64,000 bases of DNA, from positions 24,709,688 through 24,773,687 of the forward strand of contig JBANSL010000013.1 in the NCBI GenBank assembly GCA_037127255.1, in the 5' to 3' direction. The translations under genes and the position numbers were made by a program. Positions 11,308 through 22,473 of this stretch are shown one piece after another. The notes beneath the pieces are model-generated. The model was not told the origin of the DNA. It ran no database searches and saw only the letters and a list, made by a program, of their open reading frames with translations. The stretch's first letter is position 1. Each line of letters opens with the position of its first letter. This stretch comes from Persicaria tinctoria. Its lineage: Eukaryota; Streptophyta; Magnoliopsida; Caryophyllales; Polygonaceae.

Positions 11308-12216
11308 TAAATCTTCTTCTTCCATGATGTATCTTGATAGATCGGATAGAACCGGCTTCCTTTGGCCCCAAGGAATCCCAATATGAGTAGGATAGTCAAA
11401 CCGCGTAACACGGCTTCGGAACGCGGCTCCTCGATCTCGAGTACGGCTACTCGATCTCGAGTAGAACTGTCGTCGACTGGCTGGCTCGGCGTCTCGGGTT
11501 GTTGGTCCTCGACAGGCTCGGACTCTGGCTCACCAATCTCCTCGACCTCGAGTACCCCTTGTTGACATCGAGTAGAGATGGCTTGTCGACTGGTGTGGCT
11601 TGACTGGTCGGGCAAGTCCTTTCTCGATGTGCTAGGTCATGGCTCCAGGGCTTTGTCGATCTCGAGGAGACAACTCGGTATCGAGTTAGGTGGTTCGTCG
11701 TCTTGGCCTCCTGGTGTTGTCGAGTAGCTCTCCTCGACATGCTCGGACACATGCTCCTGGGCGTCGTCGATCTCGAGAAACACTCCTCGATCTCGAGTTG
11801 GGTGTTCGGCTTCCAGGTAAGGTCGGGTAACTTCTCTTCGACTCCGGGTGGGTCTTCAGAGCGTTGTCGACATCGAGAAGGGTCCACTCTATCTCGAGGA
11901 CGGTGTGGGAGTCGGGTTGCTCTGCTTCTTGGCTTCTCGACATGGTGTCTGGTCAGGGGGTGTCTAGGCGTGATTCATCGAGATCGACTAAGGCTCGTCG
12001 ATGTCGAGTGACTTTGAGCTCTGGTCCTTGCTTCTTGATTTTCTCCCGAAATGGTTCCATATTCTGCAATATTAAACAGAAAATTATGTAGATCTCCATT
12101 TTTGACAAATAAGCATATACTACATGAATTTGGCATATTCCTAACCCGAAATATGCAAAATGTGTAAAAGATGGAACTAAAATATGCATAAAGACATGGC
12201 TACTTTGGAGACATCA
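11308..12216 (-). repeat. Truncated 5' LTR of element X (copy X3, reverse)
   Basis: Reading minus, it starts TGATGTCTCC at 12216 directly after TAAGG, and follows copy X1 through the TCGA palindrome cluster (11425-12015). It breaks off at element E at a place equivalent to about 4790 in X2. The minus-strand frame 11953-12189 and the plus-strand frame 2056-2241 translate to nearly the same peptide only because they are the same LTR segment. They are not genes. Confidence 0.85.
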
Positions 12217-12221
12217 CCTTA
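12217..12221 (-). repeat. Target-site duplication TAAGG (5' side of X)
   Basis: Plus strand CCTTA, the reverse complement of the TAAGG at 3841-3845, directly outside the X 5' LTR. Confidence 0.8.
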
Positions 12222-12442
12222 TAATTCATGGCCACATTCTCCAAGCCAGTTTGGTTGTATTCGCTTTCTTCCTTAGCCACTGAGGCTCTTGTTAGAGTTG
12301 TCTTCATTGGCACCTTTGGTTCATTCTTAATGATGTCCCAAAGTTCCAAGTCCTGATCGATAATGAACATCTGCATCAATGATCTCCAGTGCAAAGAGTG
12401 GAGGATGATTAGTTGATCTTTCTTGAGAAAAACCTTTATCAC
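12217..12442 (-). pseudogene. 5' half of copia gag C0
   Basis: The translation includes LHWRSLMQMFIIDQDLELWD, close to the gag N-terminus of the copia copies at 37931-38551 and 46731-47255. It is open until TAAGG, where the X LTR begins, and continues in frame in the plus-strand fragment at 3841. Upstream lie its primer-binding site and LTR. It is a Sirevirus-lineage copia gag remnant. Confidence 0.85.
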
Positions 12443-12495
12443 CTACAACAGACATGGTTATCTCACAGATAGTAATATCAATAAAATGTGAGTTA

Positions 12496-12507
12496 GCTCT
12501 TATAACA
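12496..12507 (-). other. Primer-binding site of C0 (degenerate initiator-tRNA-Met type)
   Basis: The minus strand TGTTATAAGAGC is a decayed TGGTATCAGAGC, at the same distance from LTR and gag as in the 38.6 and 47.3 kb copies. Confidence 0.6.
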
Positions 12508-12509
12508 AT

Positions 12510-12885
12510 TGAAGAGTCAAAGTAGGTAACTCAAAGTGATAATAGATACTCTAGAAGAGAGGGGGGGTTGAATAAAGTGTGACCAATTTTGCAGTCCCAA
12601 TTTCAAGGCCTTGAAATGAGGTTCAAGGTCTTGTAATTGAACTAAAGGTCTTGTCAATTCTCAGGGAAACGATTAAGACCCTTGCGAAACTCAAAACTAA
12701 ATATGCGAAAAATAAATAATAGAAGGTAATGCAAGGACACATGATATGTTTACGACGTTTGGCGCAAACTTGGCATACGTCCCCGCCTAGGGTTCTCCAA
12801 CCCGTAGGATTCAAAAGCACAATTATTTCACTCTTTATGGATCCTAGATACAACCTAGAAGAGCTACCCTTCTTCTGCCAACTTG
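12510..12885 (-). repeat. Partial LTR of copia C0
   Basis: It aligns with the Sirevirus LTRs at 38604-39665 and 47307-48369: the CTCTAGAAG-G-GGTTGAATA block, and the CGTCCCCGCCTAGGGTTCT block near 12780. The right boundary with the LINE is approximate, and the rest of the LTR is missing. Confidence 0.65.
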
Positions 12886-15268
12886 AAGCCTCAGCATGTG
12901 TCGTCGTGGAAGCAGTTCCTTTGAAAAAACTAAAGAGTTAATAATTGGCCTAACATTAGTCATTGCATGTCCCGCTATGTTACCTTCTCATCTTAAATGG
13001 GACCAAATCATTACTGAGAAGCAGCTCACCATAGCGTTGATTGATCATATCAGCTTCTGCAGCACACCGAGGCCCTCATATCCCCTTGTGATCTTCCATA
13101 TTAGAGATAGACAATCGGTATCAACATGTATCCTCTCCATGACTCTCTCGAGAACTCTGTAATACCCATCTGATGCCTTTCGCCTTGGAAATCTTGGCAT
13201 CATCTATAAAAGCAATCTGCCCCTGCCTTGCAAAGAAGAAAGCACCAGCAGCATCCCTAGCCATGAAGCCAATGCTGGACACTCTTTCCGCTGATATTGA
13301 CGCATCCGAATTGAACTTGACAAAGTCCTCCACCGACCTCTCCCACTTGCTAGACCCCGGTTGCAAGATTGCTTGCAACTTTTTTTTTTTTTTATGATTC
13401 ATGTAGGTATCATAGTCTCGTAGCATCTAAGTCACCTTCGACAGCACCTGCTCCGTCCCTATGCCAAGACCTTCAAATTTTCTCTAGTTTCTTGCGTCCC
13501 AGATTGCCCAAACGAGCACTGCCCAATTTTGTCTATCCTCTTTTGAACGCTCCGTGAACGCAATGGTGAAGGTTGCCATCATCGATTCGTCGCCAAACCA
13601 TACCCGTTCAAGTAGCGGGAACCTCCCCAAAACCAACCTTGCTAGAGGGCACTCAAACAAAACAAGGTAGCATATCTCCACCCTTCCACATGAGTCATAT
13701 AAAGGGTCCCCGATCATCTTCCTCCAATAATGATTGTATTTATAGAGGAGTATTTCTCATGCTATTTGCCACACTAACGAACTCACCTTGGGCATTAGCT
13801 TAAGTTTCAAAAGCGTTTTCCAAGCCTTAGCCGAGTTAGTTGCCTCCGACGGACCCACTTTCCCCTCTAAGGTCAGCTCATTCGCCATAATCATATGATA
13901 AGCAGATCGTACCGTGAATAAACCATACTTCATATGCCTTCACACCATCCTATATATCTTGCCACTCTGGCTCAACTAGTCGCACTTGTCGCACCGCCTT
14001 AATATCCTCAGGCAGTAGTAGCTGTTGCAAATGACTGGAAACCACCTATGAATGTCCCAATTGATCAAGTTGATGACTCTTATACTTGGATCTCCTCCTA
14101 TGAAATTTCCTATCACTCTCCCATTGGCATTGCTAAGAAGCCACGCGTCCTTCTATACAATCGCATTAGCGCCATTGTCAATGTTCTAAATTAACCCATC
14201 ACTTAGCTCATCTCTACTCGATAGAAGGCTTTGCCATATGTAACTCGGATAATGGCCCGGCTTGGCCTGTAACAAGGATGATCTTGGGTAGTATCTGGCC
14301 TTCAGGAACTTAGTTAGCATTAACTCTGGCTCCTGAATCATCCATCACGCATGTCTATCGAGAAGAGCCTTAATGAAACTTCTTATATCTCGGAACCCCA
14401 TTCCTCATTCACTTTTAGATTTGCACATGCTCTTCCAGCTCATCCAGTGCGTCTTCCTCTTCCCTCTGCTCTCACCCCACCAAAAGTTGCTCATCAGCAT
14501 CTCCAGCTTTCGACACAACCCTTCTGGTAAGAGTAAGCATGACATCATATAAGTCGGAATCGCATGTGCCACTGCCCTGATTATGATCTCCTTCCCGGCT
14601 ATCGAGAGTGTTCTCTCCTTCCAGCCCTTCATCTTTTTCCAAACCCTCTCCTTCAATTGTTCGAAGATGATTTTCTTTGACCTCCCGACTATTGTTGATA
14701 AACCAAGATACCGATCATGCTTAGAGACTTCACGAATAGCTAGACCTTCCTGAATCGCCACCCTCACTTCCTCCCTTACATTCTTATTGAAAGATAGTTC
14801 TGATTTTGAGAAGTTTACCTGTTGGCCCGACGCTGCTCCATAAGTATGGAGGATATTTTCTACTTCCGTACTTTGTTGAAAGGATGCACTCAGAAACAAA
14901 ATACCATCATCTGCAAAAAAAATGTGAGAAATAGATGGTGCGAAAGGGGCAATCCTAATGCCATGTAGCCTACCCTGTGCTTCAGCTACTTAAATCATAA
15001 CCGAAAGTCCTTCGGTACACAAGAGGAATATGTAGGGGGGTAGGGAGGAGGAATAGGTAGGGGGATAGGGGGTCCCCCATCCACCAACATAGAAAAAGAG
15101 ATTGACGTCACACAACCCATAATGAGTGAGACCCACCTATCTGCGAAACCAAATCGTCTCATACAATGCTCGAGGAAGCCTCACTCAACCCGGTCATACG
15201 CTTTCCTCATGTCTAGCTTAAGTGTCATCTACCCTTGTTTCCCCTTCCTTGTCTTCATATTGTGGAAC
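12886..15268 (-). pseudogene. L1-type LINE ORF2, RT to RNase H part (decayed)
   Basis: On the minus strand, in order: the RT active-site region with FADD near 14920; the RT thumb (14405-14899, QVNFSKSELSFNKN, RYLGLSTIVGRSKK, NFWWGESRGKRKTHW); a zinc-finger-type RVT linker (13484-13717, ending WAVLVWAIWDARN); and a C-terminal RNase H-like domain (13121-13426, FVKFNSDASISAERVSSIGF, then VDTDCLSL). Frames are broken by stops and shifts. Upstream RT continues at 15980-16465 across a hAT MITE. No poly(A) tail is visible at the 12.9 kb end. Confidence 0.8.
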
Positions 15269-15971
15269 TAGACATGTCAAAACGTGACCTGACCCGAGGA
15301 CCCGACCCAACCTGACCCGTAAAACATGGGGTTTGGCACAAATATTTCAACCTGATGCCCGAAGCAACCCAAACTCGTTCAACCCGCAAATTTCTGGGTC
15401 AGGTTGGGTCAACCCGTGGGTCACCCGTTGGATCAAGTTCTAAGATAATAAAAACATAAATAAATTACAATTTAACCTAATATTGAAATTTATTACTAAT
15501 AATAATTAGGATTAAATATTATCTTTTTTGTCATCAACTTTACTTTATAATTTAACATTGCAAATTGTTATGTATATAAAAATACGTATTATTATTCTAG
15601 CAACATTAATTACTACTTTTCAATAATATAATGATTATTAGGGTAATATAACAATTTTAGGTTTAGAAATACTGCATCTATTTACTTTTAAATATCGTTA
15701 ACTATTCATGTATTGTTTTAAATATCGTTAACTATTCATGTATTTTACATATTCTTATCATCTTTAAATAATATGTATGAATAGTAAATGACATTTAAAT
15801 TTTTTTGGATGAGTAACGTTCTTGACCCGTTGGGTCGACCCGAACCCGTTAAATATGGGTCTGGGTTGAGCATTTCATGACCCATAACCCGAAATGACCC
15901 GACCCGTAATGGATCCGAAGCCGAGACGACCCGATCCAAACCCGACCTGTCCGACCTGTTTGACAAGTCTA
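15269..15971. mobile_element. hAT-type MITE inside the LINE (703 bp)
   Basis: The ends are inverted: TAGACATGTCAAA on the left and TAGACTTGTCAAA (reverse complement) on the right, with many CCCGACCC-like subterminal repeats and an AT-rich core. It is flanked by TGTGGAAC (15261-15268) and AGTGGAAC (15972-15979), an 8-bp target duplication with one mismatch, as for hAT elements. It has no transposase. LINE reading continues on both sides. Confidence 0.8.
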
Positions 15972-15979
15972 AGTGGAAC

Positions 15980-16465
15980 ACTTCGAATGCTACAAGTACA
16001 TTGTTTGTGATTAACCGCTCCGGAACAAAAGCACTCTGGCTCGGAGAAATTAGTTTCCCAAGTACCTTCTTTAACCTGTTCGTCATCAACTTCGAAACAA
16101 TCTTATATAACACATTACATAAACTAATCGGGCGCAAATCCTTCATTCTGCATTAGTCTGTTACCTTCGGTATTAAGGTTATGAACATGTGGTTCAGTCC
16201 CGAAGGTAACGGTTTCTCAGTTAGAATATCGAGAACAAAATTAGTAACGTCGTTCCCAACAATATGTCAACACCGCTGATAGAATAATGCAGGCATACTG
16301 TCCAGACCCGGAGCTTTTGTGGGATGAATATAAAAAATGGCAGATTTTACCTCTTCCCTAGTGAAGGCCACTCCTGTCATTCCTTCCCATGAGTATTCCT
16401 ATGTACCATCATCCCGAATCAACTTCTACACCTTATTCCTTCTCTTTGTTCCTGACACATTTTTA
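15980..16465 (-). pseudogene. L1-type LINE ORF2, N-terminal RT part (continues across the MITE)
   Basis: The minus-strand translation gives PTKAPGLDSMPALFYQ and then [17 protein letters not shown], hallmark early RT blocks of plant L1 elements, with an internal stop. The endonuclease is missing: the element is 5' truncated near 16465. It joins the RT region at 14900-15268 once the 703-bp MITE is removed. Confidence 0.8.
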
Positions 16466-17379
16466 TGAAGGAAGGATTAAATCAAAAACATAAATAAATT
16501 TCAAAACGATTTGAGGTTTAAATGCCCTATACAAAGATTATATATAACTTATATATATAAACTAATATAAGTCATTAGTCCTGTTGGAGTTTCATAAATT
16601 CAATCACACCTAATCAAGCACATGTAATACATTTAATTGGAAATAAGCGGTAAATTTTTTTTATCGATATTAAAATTAGAGTTATAAGAGTTGATTATCA
16701 CATTGATACTCTTTCCATACAAGAAATAAATTTCTTATATTTTTTAGGATGTTTTTCATATATAAAAAAGACTTGATGAAGGATGAAATGTTCATAAAAA
16801 TTGATTTGTATTTGTGCAGTTGTAGTAGTCTATATTGAGAAAAATGATAAGTCACGAATTAAAGGAGAGACTAGTTGAGAAAGAAATTAAAGGAGAGACT
16901 ATTGGCTTTTAAAAGGATTCGAACACTTGAAAATTGAAATGAAGCAAGCGGAAGATTAAATATTTACCTCAATTTGTTTCTCTTTTCTATTCGTAAAAAA
17001 AAAAAAGTTTTGGGTTATGAAAATATACCTCAATTTGTTTCTAAAACGCTCAAGTCGTTGTATTTGAAAGTTACAATTGGAATCTAGACAAGCCGTGCAT
17101 TGAAAACGTGACCCCTTTCATTATCAAACTTTTGTAACATCAAAAACAAGTTTTGGGTTATGAAAATATCTTCATAAACTACCAGAATGTTGTTGAAAGG
17201 ATGTTTTATTTGAAATTCAATTTTATCTTGGTAAATATATAGATGTGGTGATTATCAAAATACAAAATGTATACATCAATCAAATCATAAGTCACATGCA
17301 AAAAGTGTGAGAACTAACCCTCCTGCTTTATCAAAGTCTATCTCGCCACCCACAAAATAAACCCTCACATTGACCTCTA
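16466..17379. other. AT-rich intergenic stretch, nothing recognised
   Basis: No ORF, TIR or LTR ends found. There is a short direct repeat of TTTTGGGTTATGAAAATAT (about 17008 and 17152) and of ACCTCAATTTGTTTCT (about 16967 and 17028), a small local duplication. Confidence 0.5.
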
Positions 17380-17996
17380 CAATTTATAACGCTAGTAAAA
17401 GCCTTGCGCCATCAAATATCCCTAGGTGATAATTTACACTTGCATCTTATGAATATCTTTAATTTACATGATTCAATGATTGTCCTAGCATAGGTTTTCG
17501 CTCGATTTCTAGCCATCCATGTAAAAAAAAATATTAACGCCTGAAAAGCTAAAAAATTTGCTTAAAATCTACTCGAACTTTGTGTTTGTTTTGATTCCGA
17601 AGCAAACCACATATGACACTCCGCAAGAGTCTCAAACTTCCGCTGGATATGCACCCACACCCACATCTGTTGTTGGATTTCCACAACCACGAGGGACGCA
17701 AAACATATGTGATATATCCTCACTTTCCTCTTCTTCAATTCACTACACAAAACACACACTGCTGCCGGTTAACCCTTCCAATGTTTTATCTTTCTTCCCG
17801 TTTGAAGCCTCTTTCGAGCTGCTAACCAAACAATAAAATCCCATTTCTTATTCGGTATACCTCTCCAGATTTTATATCACCCCATTTAACCACCTGGGTC
17901 TTTGTTCTGATCAGCTCGTATACTTTGCCTCAAGAAGAGATAGCCCCTTTGTCATTCAACAATTGGTTCAAATTGAGTTGTTCGTTCCCCCTGGGG
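17380..17996 (-). pseudogene. LINE-2 3' part: zinc-finger RVT linker region (decayed)
   Basis: Shifting minus-strand frames give a region resembling the LINE RVT linker (KVYELIRTKTQVVKWGD, then LAARKRLQT-like and CVLCSELKKRKVR with HICF). It is the downstream part of the LINE whose upstream pieces are at 20191-20319, 27926-28137 and 29479-30040. It is cut at 17996 by element F. Confidence 0.5.
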
Positions 17997-18411
17997 TGAT
18001 ATGACCCTCGATTTTGAATAAAATGTGCTAGACATTATTTATGTTTTATTTTCTCATTATTTTTATTTTTAGTGTTATGGATTAATAACTAGATAAATGT
18101 TATAATTTTTATCTTGAGATAATTGTTATGATTTTTACTTTAAATAATTATTAGGATTTAGTATGTTATTTTAATTAGGATTTATCTCTATTTTGTAATC
18201 TCTATTTAAGCAAGTTAATGAAAACAAGGAAGAGAGATCCCGAATTTGAAAAAAATAGCGTTTCATTAGATACCCTAGAGAGCGAGAAGCTTTCAAACAT
18301 TCGAGAGATTCGAACACTAAGGACCATGAAAAGCGGCGTTGAGGATCTGTTTTTGTCGTGAGATTCGACAACGATCGATACTCGTGGTTCTAAATGCATT
18401 CGTGAGATTCG
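17997..18411 (+). repeat. 5' LTR (or truncated LTR) of element F
   Basis: About 415 bp shared with 19705-20120. Homology stops at GAGATTCGAGC, about 70 bp before the right copy ends, so this copy has lost its 3' tip. No clear primer-binding site follows. Confidence 0.65.
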
Positions 18412-19186
18412 AGCACCGCCACCAGCCCTGCGCCATCCCCTCCCACCGTCCACCACCACCCGGCCTCCACCAGCACTCCGCACCACCAAAAAAACCCTTC
18501 GTGGTTCTCGGATCTGTGCGTTGCTGCCTATGCCAAGCACCGCCTAACCAAACACCACCACCACCATCGATAACCACCACCACCCTCCAACCAGCACCAC
18601 CCCTCGAAGGCCCCATTCCGACCACCCATGAACCGCCTAGCCAACCACAAACCCAGCACCCTGCCAACGAATAGCAATCCACGTCGCAACGAATCGCCAG
18701 TCAACGCTGCACTCCCGCACGCCCCTATGCATGCCCGCGCGACCTAGGCGCGCGCCCGTGCGTCTGGCCTCTGTCCGCTCAGCTTGCTTTGTCGGTTGCA
18801 CTGTTCAGTCGATTCCTTTGGTTTTCGATTTTTCTTTTTTGCACGTTCCTCTTCCTATTCTTATATGTTGATTATTCTTACTTCAAAGTAGGGGTCGACG
18901 ATAAGAAAGGGGGTCACGGGCATCCTCGTGCTTTGTTTACCTTGCTTAGTGACCCGACTACTTGCATTTTGTGATTGTGTTGTTGAGGTTATTACATTAT
19001 CCCATAATTGTCGGATTTAGACCTCCTTTGGGTATTGCTTTTGATATACTAACCATGTCACAGGCTATCCGAAAGCATCTGATTGATGATTTGTGTCGTA
19101 TTGTTGACAAGCTTGAGTGGCAAGTGCACTAACTACTCTATCGACAACACAACTCTTGTTTCAATGACTCCGTCATCCAGGAACCA
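18412..19186 (+). other. GC-rich leader of element F
   Basis: 18412-18780 is C-rich (CCACCACC-type runs, GCGCGCCCGTGCG near 18750), unlike the AT-rich surroundings. The overlapping ORFs here on both strands are compositional artefacts. Confidence 0.5.
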
Positions 19187-19729
19187 TTGGTAGATTATGA
19201 GACACTTACTCCCGTATATGATGTCTACGATGATGATCTTGAGTATGGTGTAGCTTTTGATGTTTTTTCGGAGGATCGAGGCGTTGTTGACGAGCTTTTT
19301 GATGAGTTTGTTGATGATGTTCACATGTTTGCGCTACATCCGAGTTTCGTTCCAATTGGTGAACACTTTGAGGTGATGACTCCGAGATTTGTTCATGTTG
19401 TTCCTCATTTTTCTCTTTCGGCATTTCCATTGTTCCATGAGTCACGGATGACTCGATCTCAAGAAAGGAAGCAACGAAGCAAGGCGAGTGCTATCGAGAA
19501 TTCGTTATTGGTCACACTACAACCGCTACAACAACTCCACTTGGCCCACACACGTGAGGGCGACCACACTCCTACGAACGTCTCCGACATCATTCTTTCC
19601 GACAAACCACCCAGTTGGCCGCCTGACTTGTCTCCTTCCATTGTTGATGTGATCGTTCTTCCATTCCATGATCCGAGGATGAATCAATTTCATGAAAGGG
19701 AGAATGATATGACCCTGGATTTTGAATAA
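19187..19729 (+). CDS. Hypothetical acidic ORF of element F (180 aa)
   Basis: Open from ATG to just inside the 3' LTR. The first 60 residues are acidic (DVYDDDLEYG, DELFDEFVDDVHMF) and the middle is basic and proline-rich. No domain is recognised. Similar uncharacterised ORFs occur in non-autonomous gypsy elements. It could also be chance coding, since the flanks are AT-rich and pol is absent. Confidence 0.35.
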   Translation: MVDYETLTPVYDVYDDDLEYGVAFDVFSEDRGVVDELFDEFVDDVHMFALHPSFVPIGEHFEVMTPRFVHVVPHFSLSAFPLFHESRMTRSQERKQRSKASAIENSLLVTLQPLQQLHLAHTREGDHTPTNVSDIILSDKPPSWPPDLSPSIVDVIVLPFHDPRMNQFHERENDMTLDFE

Positions 19730-20190
19730 AATGTGGTAGACATTATTTATGTTTTATTTTCTTGTTATTTTTATTTATAGAGTTATGGATTAATAACTAG
19801 ATAAATGTTATGATTTTTATCTTGAGATAATTTTTAGGATTTTTACTTTAAATAATTATTAGGATTTAGTATTTTATTTTAATTAGGATTTATCTCTATT
19901 TTGTAATCTCTATTTAAGCAAGTTAATTAAAATAAGTAAGGGAGATCCTAAATTTGAAAAAAAGAGTGTTTCGTTAGAAACCCTAGAGAGCGAGAAGCTT
20001 TCAACCGTTCAAGATATTCGAACACTAAGGACCGTGAGAAGCGGCACTGAGGATCTGTTCTTGTCATGAGATTCGACAATGATCGATACTCGTGGTTCCA
20101 AAGGCGTTCGTGAGATTCAAGCCTTTGTGAGATCTAATTCGACTACTTATCGAAATATCGGGCCAACCATCTTACGTGAGATTCGCATCA
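19705..20190 (+). repeat. 3' LTR of element F (486 bp)
   Basis: It starts TGATATGACC after a purine tract and ends GATTCGCATCA, followed by CTGGG, which is also present just left of the 5' LTR. Confidence 0.65.
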
Positions 20191-20319
20191 CTGGGTTCAT
20201 AGCTATCCTTATTTCCTCCTTTATCTCCAATAAAGCCTTCCTGTGTCATCTACCTTCAGCTTTAACCCCCATATATTCTCCCCATATATATGATTACGGT
20301 TGCACTCGCATGTCCATAT
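20191..20319 (-). pseudogene. LINE-2 fragment between element F and the CACTA element
   Basis: A short minus-strand piece. With the flanking elements removed it bridges the LINE thumb piece at 27926-28137 and the linker piece at 17380-17996, and the reading is consistent with a plant L1 in that interval, but the similarity is weak. Confidence 0.4.
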
Positions 20320-20645
20320 CACTACAACAGTTAAGGCCTATTTTGGCGGCTTGAAACCGCTACAATAAGTATGAAAACCGCTACATAAAGCCTATTGTGG
20401 CGGATTTTTACTGTGTTATTAGACCGCGTTGCATTAGGCCTAATGTGGCGGTTTTTAGGCCTAATTTGGCAGTTTTTTATGGAAACCAATAACCAATAGG
20501 TAAAAAACCGCCTCAAAGTAGTCTATTGTGGCGGTTTTTTATATTCTATTGTGGCGGTTTATATAGCTATTGTGGCGCTTTATTAGGCTATAGTAGCGGT
20601 TTGAACACCTATTGTGGCAGTTTTTTCACCTAATGTGGTGGTTTT
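20320..20645. repeat. CACTA left terminus with subterminal repeat array
   Basis: The CACTACAACAG terminus, then repeated GTGGCGGTTT and inverted AACCGC units about every 25-30 bases. Such arrays are transposase-binding regions in this superfamily. Confidence 0.7.
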
Positions 20646-21776
20646 TTATTTACCAAAATTAAAAAAAAATACAAACAAAATCAGTGCTTTTTAGCCCGGA
20701 TTCTTTGGCTACGAGCTAAAAGGTTCAATTTTTTAAAAATAATAATAAAATGCACCCAATTCTTGGGTGCATTATAATGAAAATTGAAGCACTTGTTATC
20801 TTCTCCTTGCTCACTGCAAACCATGAGCCATTACCCCATCCTAAAAACTCTCATATACATCAAATATATAATGAATATATAACTTGAATCTAAAAGATAC
20901 CACAAACATCAATCCTTGATCAATGTTGCAAAGAAAAAGATAGGATCGTAATGATTGCGCTAAATGAAAAAAATAAACAAAAAAAACATGTATCGACATC
21001 AGACATGTTCTAGCAACTATATTGAGAAGTATTGAAAGTCTCCAAAAGCTGAAGAAAAGAAGATGAAGAAAACTTCAATTCAGGCTAATACTATTTCTTG
21101 ATTAAAACTTTTACATCAATATCAACACTCCCAAAAATCAGATAATGCATACTTTTCTAATATTATTTTTATTTCAAGGTCACATTTTAGTTCTTCACAA
21201 GAAGCTTAGAGATCACAAAATTAAATGCTTCATCTATGTTAAAATAACAAGATAAGAACGGCCCCAACAAGTATAAAGATTAAAATTAATAAAAAGATAA
21301 GAACTTCTCCTTAAACCCCCCTACAGTCGACCCCATATGAACTCAAACAAGATAAGAACTTCTCCCTCTACAGAAGTGGATTCATTAAACCCGTCAAATG
21401 AACTCAAATAAGATCAATTAGAATTGGAACTCTCCATCTGATTCTCGCACTTCTCAGATAAACCAATTACAATTTCAGCAGCCATGTCAGGATCTTTACC
21501 TGCTCGCTCACAAACCTCACTCCATAGCCCATAGGAATGCCAAGTTAATCTGATTGTTGAGAGAGAGCACATCAAGAGCATAGGAAACTAGAACAACATA
21601 ATTTAATATGTTCACCATCAAAACACCAAATCTCAAATTAAAGCAAAAATTCAGTATGCAACCACCAAACATAATCGAATATATATATTCAGGTCAATTA
21701 AAGCACAAATTCAGTTTGGTACCACCAAATCGAATATATTGAACATTTAAACACCATCCCTCTATCATCTGAGGAG
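20646..21776. other. CACTA internal, non-coding
   Basis: AT-rich, with no ORF of note and no transposase motif. Confidence 0.5.
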
Positions 21777-21781
21777 CAAAA

Positions 21782-22446
21782 TGTTGTGTTCCCTCCTATA
21801 TAGGGGAAGAAACCAATGGACTAGTTTAACATGTGAAGTTTTATCTACTTATAAAATGGATGTCTTTCCATTTGGGAAAGTAAGAGAGAGAAAACAAAGA
21901 GTGAGAAAGGGAGAAAAGAGAGAGCTTGGAGGAATTTCGTATGCAACTATTCATCCAACTTTGAAGTGCCTCGATCGACGACCAAAAGACCTCCGATTAG
22001 GACGATTTTCTTGCATGTTGTTCAACTCATCATAGGCTTCATTTTGTACGGTTGGATCGTCGTTTTGAGCCTCCAATCTCATATCTCCTTTGTTAGTGTC
22101 ATCTCTTGAGTTTTGTTGATTTCCACCAATTGGGTGATGAAAATTGGAGATTTGGCCAAGCTTGTTGATGCTTGATGATGTTGCATGCCTCTAACTTTGT
22201 CTATGAAAGATTGTACCCACTTGTTATTGTTGATAGTGGAAGTTTCTGGCTCCCGTGGTTTTTTCCCCGTTTTGGGGTTTTCCACGTAAATCTAGTGTTC
22301 TTTTGCTTGGTTATTTATCTTCTGTTTGTGTCTGATTGTTGGTTTGAGTTGCTTGAGTTTGGCTCTCTTGTTTACAGTTCTTGTCCATCCCGATTTGTGT
22401 GTGTTAAAGGGGTTTGTTTGACGTCCCCATGCTTCCCGACACAACA
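21782..22446 (+). repeat. 5' LTR of copia D
   Basis: 665 bp, TGTTGTG to ACACAACA. It contains the TATA-like CTTATAAAATGG at about 21850 and is followed by the primer-binding site. Confidence 0.9.
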
Positions 22447-22449
22447 GAC

Positions 22450-22461
22450 TGGTATCAGAGC
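22450..22461 (+). other. Primer-binding site of copia D
   Basis: TGGTATCAGAGC, the perfect initiator tRNA-Met complementary site, 3 bases after the LTR. Confidence 0.9.
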
Positions 22462-22473
22462 TTTTGGTTTAGG

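Larger units (their letters stand above)
17997..20190 (+). mobile_element. Element F: small non-autonomous LTR retrotransposon
   Basis: Direct repeats 17997-18411 and 19705-20190 both start TGATATGACCC. The right one is preceded by the purine run GAAAGGGAGAA, so the strand is plus. CTGGG lies at 17991-17995 and again at 20191-20195, a probable 5-bp target duplication with one extra G on the left. The internal region (about 1.3 kb) has a GC-rich leader and one short ORF but no pol. LINE sequence lies outside both ends. Confidence 0.65.

Noticed and set aside
5555..11312. Element E as a simple insertion with mutated target duplication
   Set aside because: Its flanks are not just different by a base or two: they are two separate X LTR fragments in opposite orientation, which mutation cannot explain.
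18317..18682. Gly/Trp- and Pro-rich ORFs in the element F leader
   Set aside because: They are compositional, in C-rich repeats, with frames open on both strands and no domain.
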